Shown: in pieces, positions 31,661 through 45,300 of the stretch
Numbering within the stretch: position 1 is the stretch's first letter
Layout: every line of letters starts with the position of its first letter
Source: Glandiceps talaboti
Taxonomy: Eukaryota; Hemichordata; Enteropneusta; Spengelidae
Direction of reading: 5' to 3'
NCBI RefSeq assembly: GCF_964340395.1
Contig: NC_135566.1
Span: 842,501 to 906,500, forward strand
Length of the DNA stretch: 64,000 bases
The notes under the pieces: generated by a model
What the model saw: the letters and a program-made list of their open reading frames with translations, nothing else
Told to the model about the DNA's origin: nothing
The model's database searches: none
Program-made: the position numbers and the translations under genes

Positions 31661-34440
31661 TGAATTTATTGATGCAGTTTATATATCAGGGTGGCATTAT
31701 ATTTCTCATGGCCCAACCAACCCCATATTTCTTCAGTGTGAGCGCCCTCTATGGCAAGATTAAGGAAATTACACTATCAGTGATTGCCAGATTGACACCC
31801 CACAAGCATGTATCGGCATGAAAATTAACATTTATTGCTGACGTTTGGAAAAGATAATAAAATAACACACATGGTTCAAATTTTCCTTCTGACTTTTAAT
31901 TCTAAGTTATTCAGACTGAAAGTATTTTGAAAGTATCACCAACATCTACAAATACATTTACATTTGTTAAAAACATGTTCTTTGTTGGTTTTAACTAACT
32001 GACTGATCGACTGACCTATCATTTTTTATGTATGATGAGAAACATAGAATCAAGTACAGTGCCCTCAATATCACCCTGAGTGTTTTCCTCAAGACCAACT
32101 GTTAGATATCATGATGTCAGAAAGCCTCTGGTTTGTAATTATGTAGTTCAGAGCCAAGAGAACACAGGAATTCAAATGCAATCATTGACTGTTATTTTGT
32201 ATTTGACAACAGAATGAATGTAAGCGTTTACCTGTTTTTTACCTTCAATGTCTATTAAGCACTCTTTATTTAGTAGTATATTTTACAATTTACTGCATTG
32301 AAACCAGAAAGGTTTCTTTATGGTAATAAAAATATTAAGATAATCAGTGTGATTAAGTTATTTGTTTACATACATATCTTTTTATTCTGTTGTTATATAA
32401 GACTAGTGAAAGAGTCACTCCATAAGTTTGCCTGTAAATTTCCATCATATCTTTGATCAGTGTACCACACTCGGTACTTCTTACACAGAGGGCAGTATAT
32501 ACCATAAATAGTCATTTCAAACAATTCAGCCAATGAAACTGTTGAAATGAAAAGCTGGATGGGTACAATTTCTGTGTGGATTTGCAATTTTTTATTGTTA
32601 TGATCAGTAGTAGTAAAACAAAATTATGCATTTTTCAGTGTAAATTACCGGTGTGTGGGATTTGGAATGATTTTATTCATACCGACTTGTATAATCCCTG
32701 GCTTGAATATAATTGTATTTGTCTGAACCAGTTTCCAAACAATTTACACAAGAGTCACCTTTATCATGATAATTTATTTAGCTGTAAACAAAACCTAGAT
32801 CCTGTGTCAAGACTAGACATGATTATTGCGCCCTTTGTTTCATGTTCTTGGGCACTTTAGGTTTGCATGACAAATTGACATCATGTAATTCCATGCCGTT
32901 CATCATTACATGTACAGTATGCACAGTTTATTGAAATCCCCCACCTCCCTTTAATATCTGAGGGTGGATATCTATGTATGTTAGAGAGTTAATTTCAATA
33001 ATTTTCGGACTAGGCTTTGGACTGCCCAGGGCTTTCAGTGGTATAGTGAGCATCTGGGACATCGGCTCTGGTTATCGCTAAAAGTTTAATAAACTCACCA
33101 ATTTATAAGGTTCTGTTCTAAATATTTCGTCGGTTCTCAGTTTGTATATTATACTGGCAGCTCAAATAACCAACCCAATGTTTAGCTTACACCAATATCA
33201 ACACTATAATTATGATGTATGTCATGTTTTTCATAATTTGACAGGAACCACTGTTTTCATGGTCAAAATATCATTAAATTGTAATTCCTTTATTATGCAG
33301 GAAACTTTACCAATCTACAGTTGTCTCCAAATGATTGAGAATTATAGCTTCACCAATATTTTAAAAATATATATACTTGTTTCGATATTGCCAGGGCATA
33401 CGATGATGGTCACGGTATCTCCAGGGGAAAGGTTTAAGCCTATGAAAGCATGTCCTTGTCATGGAATGATTTATTTACATGTATTGTAAATGTCGCATTG
33501 AAATCGATCAAGCGTGTCATCAACAAGGCCATTGTTGGTTTAAAGGGACACTGTCAGGAACTTTATTTATTTTTTAAGTGTGTTCGGTGTAAAAGATCAT
33601 TGGTGACTGGCAGAACAATGATAGCGTTTGTTATGATGTTGGGTGTGTTTCTGTCATTTAAACCAGAACACAAATTAAACCTTCCGGTTAAACGACATTA
33701 ACCAAAAAAGCACAAAAACAGAAAAGAAAACTCAAAATCATAACAAACGCTGCAATTATTTAATTTAGGTAGAACATCAACGGCTTGGAACATCATAAGA
33801 ATAAACTGACAGGCATATAGGCCTATTTCCTTCCCACGTTCTTCAACACAAAAAATCCTGTAAGTTTGTTTACTGAATGAACAACAGTGACTTTATTATT
33901 ATATTTGGACAAGGTAACATTCCTGCTTGTGATAAAATAACCATTATATAACAGTAACTTTGCTTGGGAATGTTCAACATGTAGTGTTAAATACAGATAG
34001 AAGGTAGCATAAACCCCGCACGCTATAATTTCTTCATGACACGGCTATATTTCTCTCAGATTTGCCAACTTTCCACCTACGGCTCTACAACATAAAAGTG
34101 AACACTTGGTCAGTACTATAGTACCTGTACTTGTTAAAAGTCCAAATTATTCAATGCATTCAGTCTGCAAACTTTCGTTATCCATGTAAAAATTCCTCTA
34201 ATAATCAACAATTCTTAAGGTTGGAATGTCCTCTCTGCGTTCACTTTAAAATGAGCTTTTATATTTATTTGACACTTCCTAAATATTAAAGTTATATATT
34301 TTATCTTTAATACTCTATGAAAGATTTTAGGAACTGAACTTCCGTCAGTATAAAATATAGACATGATAAATAATATATAGAGAACAATAGGGCCAAAACA
34401 AAGTCCTTTAATAACTGTGACCACCTCGCCCTACAGACCG
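31661..34440. other. Intergenic space between SGF29 and USP32
   Basis: AT-rich with no gene recognised. A foldback at about 33622-33751 pairs AGCGTTTGTTATGAT exactly with ATCATAACAAACGCT. The open frames at 32393-33701 show no family features, splice logic or codon pattern that I can support. Confidence 0.5.
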
Positions 34441-34920
34441 TCTGTCACATTAGGGATTCTAGTGCGTTGTCGGGGAGATCGGGGAACGCCCATCGAGTCC
34501 ATGGTGATAGCAGTGCGCCACCAGTCGTCTACATTTATAAAATGGGACGATCATACCTTTCAGACCCTTTAAGTTATTGTCTTTACAAGTGGTAGGGAAA
34601 CTATATTTTTTTTGGAGATCCATTGTAAAGTATATATATGAACATATTGACGTGTGGACATTATATTTTTAAGGGTGAATGCCACCTGATTCTCTACATC
34701 TAAGTTGTACGACTACGTATGCTGCAGCAAACTATGACGAACTGTGACGTTCAAATAAACTTGACAGGAATCATTCTAATGCCACCTAGGGAAACAAAAT
34801 CAGATCATGTGACTATGAATCCAAGATGGCGACATGATGTATTTTCTAGGTGTCTCTGCTCACGATTTTACTCCATTTATCTTCCGGTTGATGGCCTAGA
34901 ACTTGGTATTATCATTGAAA
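34441..34920 (+). promoter_or_regulatory. USP32 promoter and 5' UTR region
   Basis: CpG content rises around 34430-34510. About 100 bases before the start codon lies CCAAGATGGCGAC (34821-34833), the form of a YY1 site commonly found close to transcription starts, preceded by an E-box-like ATCATGTGAC. The initiation site is inferred to be near or just before this motif. No TATA box stands out at the expected distance. Confidence 0.4.
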
Positions 34921-37900
34921 ATGGGGAATAAGGATTCGAAGACAACAGTTCTACCGTACGAGGAAGCGGTAAAACGAGGTTTGTGAACACACACGTCACT
35001 ATCAATGGCAAAATCGTTAAGTAGAATTAACGGGTCGTGTACATGTTGATAATCGTGTACAATCTCTGCACTTATTTACGCGATTGTGGTCATGTTGCTG
35101 TCGAGAATGTACCAATATGTTATCGAAACAGTGTATTATTTCTCATATATCTATCTTTTAATTTCGTTATCTTCCAGTCACGGACGATGAATTAAAACGA
35201 CTAAAGGAGGCCTTCAAGCGGGCTGCCAGCTTGGCAGGCTATATGAATAAACAGATGTTTGTACGTGAAGTTCTTGGGGAAGGTGTACCCGCAAAACTTG
35301 CCGATGTAAGTAGCATGTTACTTAGTCTGTACACGTATTATCGCGAAAATGAAAAAAAAAATGTAAAGAAGAAAGAAAATGAGTAAATCTGTGATGACAG
35401 CTGCATTTTTGACACGTTTTTGTCGTTAAGGATGACTGTCTGTAATGTTTACCAAACCAGGATATGTGCCAATGTGGTACCCGTTCAACTGTCAAACTTT
35501 GAAACGCACAGGTAACTGCAAGCGGAACAAGGTGTTTTAAATACTAGGTGTTATTCTTTGAATAATTAGAACTTTGTTCATAATTGGCTGAAAACAAAGT
35601 AGTTTTTAAAAACACATATTCAACTAAATACAGTGCATCACGTGTGCATGTACTTCAGAATTACATAATTGTAAATCAGTTACTAGTGACTAGTAGTGTA
35701 GTGTTACTAGTACCAATATGTCCTGGTAGAGACAGTATGGCAGAGTCAGATATTAATAATTAACAACATCAGAGGGAACATGTCAGAGATTTCTAATCAC
35801 ACATCATACCATGCAATATAAATACAGTGCTGTCTGCTACAAAGTGCAATGAATCATAACAGGCTATAAGTTGATAAATTATGTAATTTGTACATAGTAC
35901 TGTATACATGTTAATGATGTGAATCAAGTAGTGAGAATCAGGAATTCATGATTCCTACAGTGCCTGAATACCTAGATTAAATTTGTAAACAGCTCCAATT
36001 GTATAGGCCTACAAGCTCGTATTCTTGGTAAGAGTGCATATTTTGTAGAAATAATTTTGTGTATTATTTACTTAATCTGCCATAGTCTGACCTTGTCATA
36101 ATGTAACTAATGTATTGTAAATTACAACCAATGACAGGCAAGCATTTACAAGCAAATATGTTATCATGTATACTAGTGTGGTGAGGTATCTGGTTGAAAT
36201 AGTCAATGTATTAGTAAATGAAACAGTGTGGGGGTCATTCTGTAAACCCTTACATGTATGGCCAAACAGTGTGGGGGTCATTCTGTAAACCCTTACATGT
36301 ATGGCCAAACAGTGTGGGGGTCATTCTGTAAACCCTTACATGTATGGCCAAACAGTGTGGGGTCATTCTGTAAACCCTTACATGTATGGCCAAACAGTGT
36401 AGGGTCATTCTGTAAACCCTTACATGTATGGCCAAACAGTGTGGGGGTCATTCTGTAAACCCTTACATGTATGGCCAAACAGTGTAGGGTCATTCTGTAA
36501 ACCCTTACATGTATGGCCAAACAGTGTGGGGGTCATTCTGTAAACCCTTACATGTATGGCCAAACAGTGTAGGGTCATTCTGTAAACCCTTACATGTATG
36601 GCCAAACAGTGTAAGGTCATTCTGTAAACCCTTACATGTATGGCCAAACAGTGTGGGGTCATTCTGTAAACCCTTACATGTATGGCCAAACAGTGTAGGG
36701 TCATTCTGTAAACCCTTACATGTATGGCCAAACAGTGTGGGGTCATTCTGTAAACCCTTACATGTATGGCCAAACAGTGTAGGGTCATTCTGTAAACCCT
36801 TACATGTATGGCCAAACAGTGTAAGGTCATTCTGTAAACCCTTACATGTATGGCCAAACAGTGTAGGGTCATTCTGTAAACCCTTAATGCCTAGTTTGGA
36901 ATATGATTAAAATTTAAATGTGATAAATGCCAAGTTGTCTGGTAGAGCTATATAAAAAATTGGTCCAGAACAAAAGAATGATCCTGTGTAATCTGTATGG
37001 TTCAAATGATAAAATAATACTGCTTTTAGAACCTCAGATTGAAATTTGAAACCCAGGCCTTTACATGTTATGATTGGTATGGATTAGAATAATTGAGTTA
37101 TGAAATTTATGGTCTTTATGGATCTATTAAATAAGATTAATAGATTAATTCACAGAAGTTGATGATAGTATTAAAGTTACTAAACTTGCAGATAATTATT
37201 ACAAGACTGAAGAGGTCTTTATTGATTTAGGAAAGTACAGTGTTAGTGTAGTCTTGTCTAAAAGATTCAGTAGTAGACAGTTAAAATATTTATGTGTCAA
37301 CTTAGATTGCAAGCACTTGGTGAAAATGTCAATTTAAGTCATTTACCTTTACTTTGTGAGGAAATTGAAGATGAACAAAAAATGAATCATTTCTTATTCA
37401 ATGTTCTAAATGAGTATTTTAACACTGAATATGACAACAGACATTAATTTAACAAAATTGTGTTGAAATCTGGAGCATGTGTTATCGGTGACTGAGTTGT
37501 TAGTATGATGTATCAATGTAACATTGAATGAACTATTGAATATAACAATGAAAATAATAACAGTGAACAATAGTGAAAAGTATTGAATATAACAATGAAA
37601 ATAATAACAGTGAACAATAGTGAAAAGTATTGAATATAACAATGAAAATAATAACAGTGAACAATAGTGAAAAGTATAGAATATAACAATGAAAATAATA
37701 ACAGTGAACAATAGTGAAAAGTATTGAATATAACAATGAAAATAATGACAGTGAACAATAGTGAAAAGTATTGAATATAACAATGAAAATAATAACAGTG
37801 AACAATAGTGAAAAGTGTTGAATATAACAATGAAAATAATAACAGTGAACAATAGTGAAAAGTATTGAATATAACAGTGAAAATAATGACAGTGAACAAC

Positions 37901-39209
37901 AGTGAAAAGTATTGAATATAACAATGAAAATAATGACAGTGAACAACAGTGAAAAGTATTAAATATAACAGTGAAAATAATGAGTGAACAACAGTGAAAA
38001 GTATTAAATATGTCAATAAATAGTTGAAGATAATAGTGAATCATAATTTAAGTCAATTTGCACTGAAATGAAAAAAAAATGAATTAAGAAAAAACACTCA
38101 TGCGATGAGATATAAAACAATAAATCATTTATTGAGAAATAAGACCTCAAGATTTTGCCCAAGGGAATGATACTATATGTATAGAGTATGCAGATAATCA
38201 TAGCTATACCTGACCTGTAGTCTCTATATCTGTGGTATGAGCCAACTATTTCCCAAATGGTTTTATGATATTGATAATTTGAGCATGATAATCTCCAAAA
38301 TTTCATATTAATATGTTAGTTATCTGATTCCATCCCATTATTCATTGGACTGGATTCCTATTCATGTACATGCCATGGTATGGTTACAGTGTATGCAAAT
38401 ATAGTGTAAAACCCAAGGGCTTTACCCCTTGTAAGGTACATTGAATTATATTTACACACATTTCCAATTACTGCAGTCAGTACATTGAAGTAACATGTTT
38501 CAGGGTAATATTAATCAGGTCAAGTCCATGTATAAGGTAATGGATGTGGCAGGATTAGGGGGTTTTACATGCATGTCTTGTAAAATTACACTATTTACAG
38601 TTACATTAACAGTAGTCTGAAATATGTTAACTCAGCATCTCATATGTTCTGGAAACAAAGTGTGTGTGATGATAACAAACAGAGAACACAGACTTCTATG
38701 GATTGAAATACTACCAATGGCTTACATACTGTGTCCTATTTCATGTTGCCATGGTTTTTAATAGAAATGTTAAATACTGCCAGCTCATGTTACTGACTGC
38801 TACATGTAAATGCAAGTAGGAAATGAGTATGAAAGAAATGAACAATGTATATTGCATCATGGGATCCAATGAGTAGAACTAGAATGACACTGTAGGTCTT
38901 TAGGTCAAGTGCATGTCAAAGACAGTGGCTGTGGCAGGGTTAGGGCTGCCCTGTACATGATACATCTACAGTATACATAATTGTTTTGTACTGTTCACCT
39001 GACCGTAGACAGCTTAGGCATCCTGTATATTGTTTTGTACAATTAGCCTGTAATGTACATTTTGTACCTGCAACATGTGGAATACCAAATATGCAGATGA
39101 AATGTGAAATGGAAATCAGGTCAAATATGTATATTTTAGTATGAATATTGTACATGTATTAACAATAACTGTCTTTGCCCAGTGATACAAATGTATATGT
39201 AATGACAAT

Positions 39210-39265
<56 letters not shown>

Positions 39266-39280
39266 GTCTGTCTGTCTGCC

Positions 39281-39322
<42 letters not shown>

Positions 39323-39325
39323 CTA

Positions 39326-39370
<45 letters not shown>

Positions 39371-42300
39371 CTAGTCTGTCTGTCTGTCTGTGTCTGTCTG
39401 TGTCTGTCTGTCTGTCTGTCTGCCTGTCTGTCTGTCTGTCTGTCTGTACATTGTACATTGTACATGTACATGTATTTATGTATGTCTGTGGGGTTGAGAT
39501 GCAGGAGGTGTGTGTGCATGTGTGTTTTGGAGGCCTTGTGAGGTTGCTGTATTTTTTGACCTGTCTACCTTTATCAAATATATACAAGTCATGTATATCA
39601 ATGGAGTGTAGGATAGGTTTTGTATAGACTATACTATATGAACAGAAATTCATTGTCACTGACAAGTGAAATCCTTAGATGAAACTATATAAGAAAGACA
39701 ATTGTGTCTCACAATAACATACTTGGATTTGAAAAGTGAATGATACAGTTATTAGCAAATTATTGAAAGAAAAATTATCATTTATTGGAAACCAGATTAT
39801 AATGTAATAAATCATGACTACACATTTATGTTTTGTAACTTGGTACATATAGGTGTGTCAAGCAAGTAATGATTAGACTTTGTACAATGTATATCAAATA
39901 TACAAACAATAGGCATGTATACATTGATAGTGATTCACAATAATACAAAACACTACAGCAATTTATTTATTTCAGTGGATTTCATTTTCACATGAAACTT
40001 GAAGTCAGCTGTTAGTTATAAGTTTGTGAATTTATTTTCAATGTTTTGCTAAAATAATTCTCCTCATTATAGATATCTGTTGAACCTTTCTGTTTTCTTT
40101 TTTTATAAAAGAATATACAGCATGTAGAAAAGAAATATCCATGCATTCAACAATTTTACTATCATGCATAATTTAATATGACAACTTGTCTAGCACACAC
40201 ATTTATATGCATGTCACTGGTTTGTACAATTTTAATAGCATTTATACTCATAATGTATAATTCACATATATTTAATCCAAGTAAATATGATATGACACCA
40301 CACTACTAAGGTTAGCTCAAAATACAACTGCTGACATCAGACCATGGACAAATGGAACCTGTTACAAACAGGAAAGGTAAACAAATGAATTTGATTAATA
40401 ACACTTGGCATACATGTAACAGCTTGGAACAGCAGAGCCTTGTATCACATTTCATCATTTGATAAGAAGTTTTATGGCCTCTTTATGTGTACATGAAATG
40501 CCAGGGGAACTTCTAATTTGCATGTGAAGGTGAACTATTATGTAAAGAGGCCATACAGCTGTTATCAAATGATGAAATGTAATATAAGTCTCTGTACATA
40601 CAATATGCTGTGCCAAGTGTTATTAATCCAATTCAGTTGTTTACTTTCCCTGTTTGTAACATTGAGGTTCTGTTCGTCCACGGTCTGATGTCGACAGTTG
40701 TAAAACCTCCTCCGCATCTCACCGATGGCTATGAGAAAAACTCCAAGCCTTGTCGACCCCCCTCCCCCACCATGCATTCTGTCACATGGATAAATATGAC
40801 AGTAATCAAAGTAAATGACTCAGCATTTATATGCCAAAGATTATATGTTTATTAAATTAACTACACCTGATGAATTGCTTTCCAACTGGACTAGCTGCAG
40901 GCTAGCTCACTGCTAACACTTGATTAGCACTAACACCTCACTAGCATACATGTATGTTAGTAAATTACATGGATAATACTTGCATCAGTTGTGTCTGAAC
41001 ACCAGACTACCTCAGTACTAACAAGGGGTTGGCAGTGCACTGACACCTCACCAGCATGTGATAGGAACTGTTTCTGAGTTTTCACAGTACAACAGCCAGA
41101 CTAGCTAATAGCCCAGTGCTAACACCAGGCGTGTAGGAGCACATCACCAGAATGTGTTAGCAACTGGAAGGGTTATTAACTAATGCCTACATCAGCACTG
41201 TGCACTAGGTTATCCCTGTATGAGTACCAGGGTAACAAATCATAAAGGGCTTCCTGAACTACACAAGACAACACTTTGCTTTCATCTCTATGTGATAATC
41301 AATATACAGCATTTTAGTAGGTGTGAGTGACATACACACCGATCTGAATGTTAACAGTTACAATCAACGATATAAATATAAATGCATTTGACCAGTAAAT
41401 TCCATACATGTACATTTATAGAATAGTTGCCTACATTTACCATGCATGGAACACTGTGATCAATGAATTTTGTCAACCGTAACAATGAGGAGTGCCACAA
41501 CGTGTTGTGGTTATACATATGGACTGGAATAACAAATTAGATAGTATGTACCTGTACATTGTATATGTACATTGACGGCATACAAAGTAACTAAAATACC
41601 TAGTTAGGCAGTCAGAAATGTCATCTTAGATTAAACCATAACATTTGAAGAATTACTGTTGGCATATAATACATTAATGTATCAACTTGGAAAAGAGAGT
41701 GGTGATGTTTTGGTCAATTGAAATGGAAATGATGTGAAAGTCTGGCATTACATGTAGTTGTCTGTGTATAAATGTTGCATTAGTTCTTGTTTGGGAGTAC
41801 ATTTTGTAGTATACTCCTTAGGGTTGCCAACTTGCCCACTGTACCTAAACTTTACATGTACATGTTGTATGCCATGCTAAGTATGCTTGTACATTTATAG
41901 TTATAAATGGTATGTACTGTGGAATATGTGAAGATGTAACATATTTTTATAACATCGTTATTTTTTTTATATACATTTGTACATGGTAACATACTTATAT
42001 CTCATCACTTCTGTAGTCTAGTTCCTATACGGTATTGTTACCATTTACACTTTCCTTCAGAAACCACCTAGGCATCCAGACTATCACTTCTGCAGTGTGT
42101 AGGAACAATTTAAAATGAAATGTATTCAAACAGGAAATTTATTGTTTAAAGACCATTACATAACACGTCTCAACAATCTGCACATAATATATCACAAAAT
42201 TTAAAAGTATGATTCAGAGAAGAAGAAAAAACCCACAAAAAACTGCGAAGCACATCACATCATAAAATGGTTTGATGAAAAACTGGATCTGTTTCTAAAT

Positions 42301-45300
42301 ATATAAATATGTCATCTGAGTAATATTTCCTCCAAAGTCTGTAACAATGGCTAAAAGTAATTGATGATTTTAATATAATATTTTGATAGATATTATCAAC
42401 CGTATCTGTGTATGAGTTATGTGCTGGGAATACCAACCACATACCCACCCACCCTCCCACCACCACCTTCACACCACCCGTGATATAATTTTAACTCGTA
42501 CACAGATACAAATACATTTTCATAGCAATGAACAAACCAAAAATAGCAAATCATTATAGGAAATTAAAATTGGATTTTTATACTCTTCAATTTATAGTGT
42601 TAATGTTGTGAAGTCGTAAATCATTAAAATGCCAATTAATCATATAATGAGTGATGGTGATGGATGTGTTTGCTGGCATATGTACATTAATTAAATTAAA
42701 AACGTTATTAGTAGTCAATTAAGAAAGGTTCCATCATTAATTATGTATTGATTACATGTTGTAATTTCATCGGCAATATTGTCTATAATGTTGTCCATAT
42801 AGTATTTGTACAACTATAGAAGATGTGATAGGACTACATGTATTAATATAGCGACATAGTGTACATCATGTATGCATTGCTTGTGATGTGATAGACGTAG
42901 ATAGGGCCTCTGTTATATTATTAGTCTGTGACTGATGTAATGACCTAGAGGAAGAGGGTGATATTACTGAGACTTCCATGTACCTTGTCTATCAACAGAC
43001 CATAGGAACTCAGTTTGCAAAGTAGTTTGTGAGATACATGTACATAATTGTACATTGCACAATATGTCTTGTGTGAAAGAGACACCTGATTAGAGCTGAG
43101 CTGCATGATGACGTATCTTAGATGTGCAATGTTATGAATTGAAAATGGAGACGAGTTGTACCATACATGTAGTACGTACTCACAGAGTTTATAGTATTGA
43201 TGTAACCAAAGTGACACAGTTTATAAATGTATGTTTAATAGTGTTGTGACTAGCATTGACTACTACTACATTTGTTTACACTAAGTACTATGAAGTTGAC
43301 TGGAGTTAAACTAACTACTAAAGCTATTGATAATATGACTGTAATTAGAACATTTATTTTCATAGAGTATTTGTGATGGTACATATACATGTACTCTACA
43401 TAATATGTGTATGTAGGGAATGTATAAATGCTCAAGTCAGAAACTATTTGTGGCATACATGTATAACTCATTAGCATGTTTGTAAGAATCAGAATAAGGG
43501 ATCGCTAGAGACAACTATGTAAAATGAGATACAGACTTTGATGGATTATATATTACACATATACAAAATGTAGATAATAACAAGTGTATGGTTTGTATGG
43601 AATGGATAATTAGAAATATCAGGCAATGGTTTGTTTCAATTCATCATTACATGTATGTGATACTAGTGATAAGATAAGATATAGCTTTATTACAACTGTA
43701 TCTATAGAAAATTGACAATTCTATTTGGGTATGTAAGTGTAATGAAAGATATTAAAGAATACTACAATGGTGTCACATGAGAGTATTGTGACATGTACCA
43801 CAAGTATATATTAATGTCAAAGTACAATTTTGTTGTAACTGTATTCGTCATGCATGTAATGTAATGTAATGTAATGTAATGTAATGTAATGTAATGCAGT
43901 GTCATGTCATGTCATGTCATGTCATGTCATGTCATGTCATGTCATGTCATGTCATGTAATGTAATGTAATATTATGTTATGTTATGTTATGTTATGTTAT
44001 TGTTTATTAAGATGTCATATGTGGATTTATTTAAATTATATAATGCTTCCTGTAAATAAAATTTACAAACAAAAGAGCCACATCCAGCCCTCTGAAGTAT
44101 AGGACATTGGGGGATTGGTGTCATGGAGAATGTAGTTAGGGTATATGTTAGTACTCATGAGAGTAATTCTAACTTTTGTAGTTACATGTATGCTGTACAA
44201 GTACAAATATAGCATAACTTATTACTGTACCTAGAAGAACTTGGGATGTACAAGTACAAATGTAGCATAACTTATTACTGTACCTAGTAGAACTTGGGAT
44301 GTACAAATACAAATGTAGCATAACTTATTACTGTACCTAGTAGAACTTGGTATGTACAAGTACAAATGTAGCATAACTTATTACTGTACCTAGAAGAACT
44401 TGGTATGAATAGCTGCTGGCATTGAAGCCTCAAAAATGTTGTATCTAAATGTCAACAAATTACTGTTACATGTACCAGAGCACTTCACAATGTACAATGT
44501 AGGATTCTTTGTTATGTATCAGTCAGTAGTTTTAGTATATCATTGGTTGGTGGACAGCTTACATGTATGCCAACCTTTTGAATACAACATTCCTTTCATT
44601 TAAACACACCAACATATCAGTCTGTACTGCCATTGACTGTAACATTGTAATGCAAATATAGCATTTGTTGAGTCAGCTAGAATTTAGAAATGAAAACCTT
44701 GTCCAGAAGAGAAATTGTCATCAATTATATAGTGTATTTTTTCATGAATCTTTTAATAGCCGTAGTTTCGTCAATTTACTTTATGTTTGGTTTCATTTTA
44801 CAATCAATTTTGATCTATTTATAATATCCAATCTTCTCAGATTCCATCTACTTTGTACAAGTAGCAGTGGAGACAATCTCGTACAGTTTGTGAGTTTCTA
44901 TGTTACATAGTAGATATAGAAATTGATATCGCAAAACACTTCTGTTTATGTCTTCAAATATTAATAGACAATACATTTGTAACTATAGTTTCTAAATGCC
45001 AAAAGCTCAACAAATCAAACCAGTCTACTTTAGAAAACCTACTGTCGTGCAAAGCTAGTTGAAAATCCATACAAATTTTGTACAATACAATGCTGCAGAT
45101 AAATGTCAAACGTGCCATCCCAAGGTACATGTAGACATTGTACATGTATTCCCTCTCTCTGCAGATAAATGTCAAACGTGCCATCCCAAGATACATGTAG
45201 ACATTGTATATGTACTCCCTCTCTCTGCAGATAAATGTCAAACGTGCCATCCCAAGGTACATGTAGACATTGTACATGTACTCCCTCTCTCTGCAGATAA

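Noticed and set aside
33142-33701. Possible gene between SGF29 and USP32
   Set aside because: Two overlapping short frames with no recognisable domain or splice partners; part of the sequence is a foldback repeat.
36223-36890. CRISPR array
   Set aside because: Regular spacing comes from tandem units without unique spacers, in an animal intron.
36096-36910. Frames on both strands across the 42-43 bp array
   Set aside because: Simple repeat translation; the unit length alternates and shifts frame between units.
37406-38044. Three overlapping hydrophobic minus-strand frames
   Set aside because: Translations of the 47-bp AT-rich array; hydrophobicity comes from base composition.
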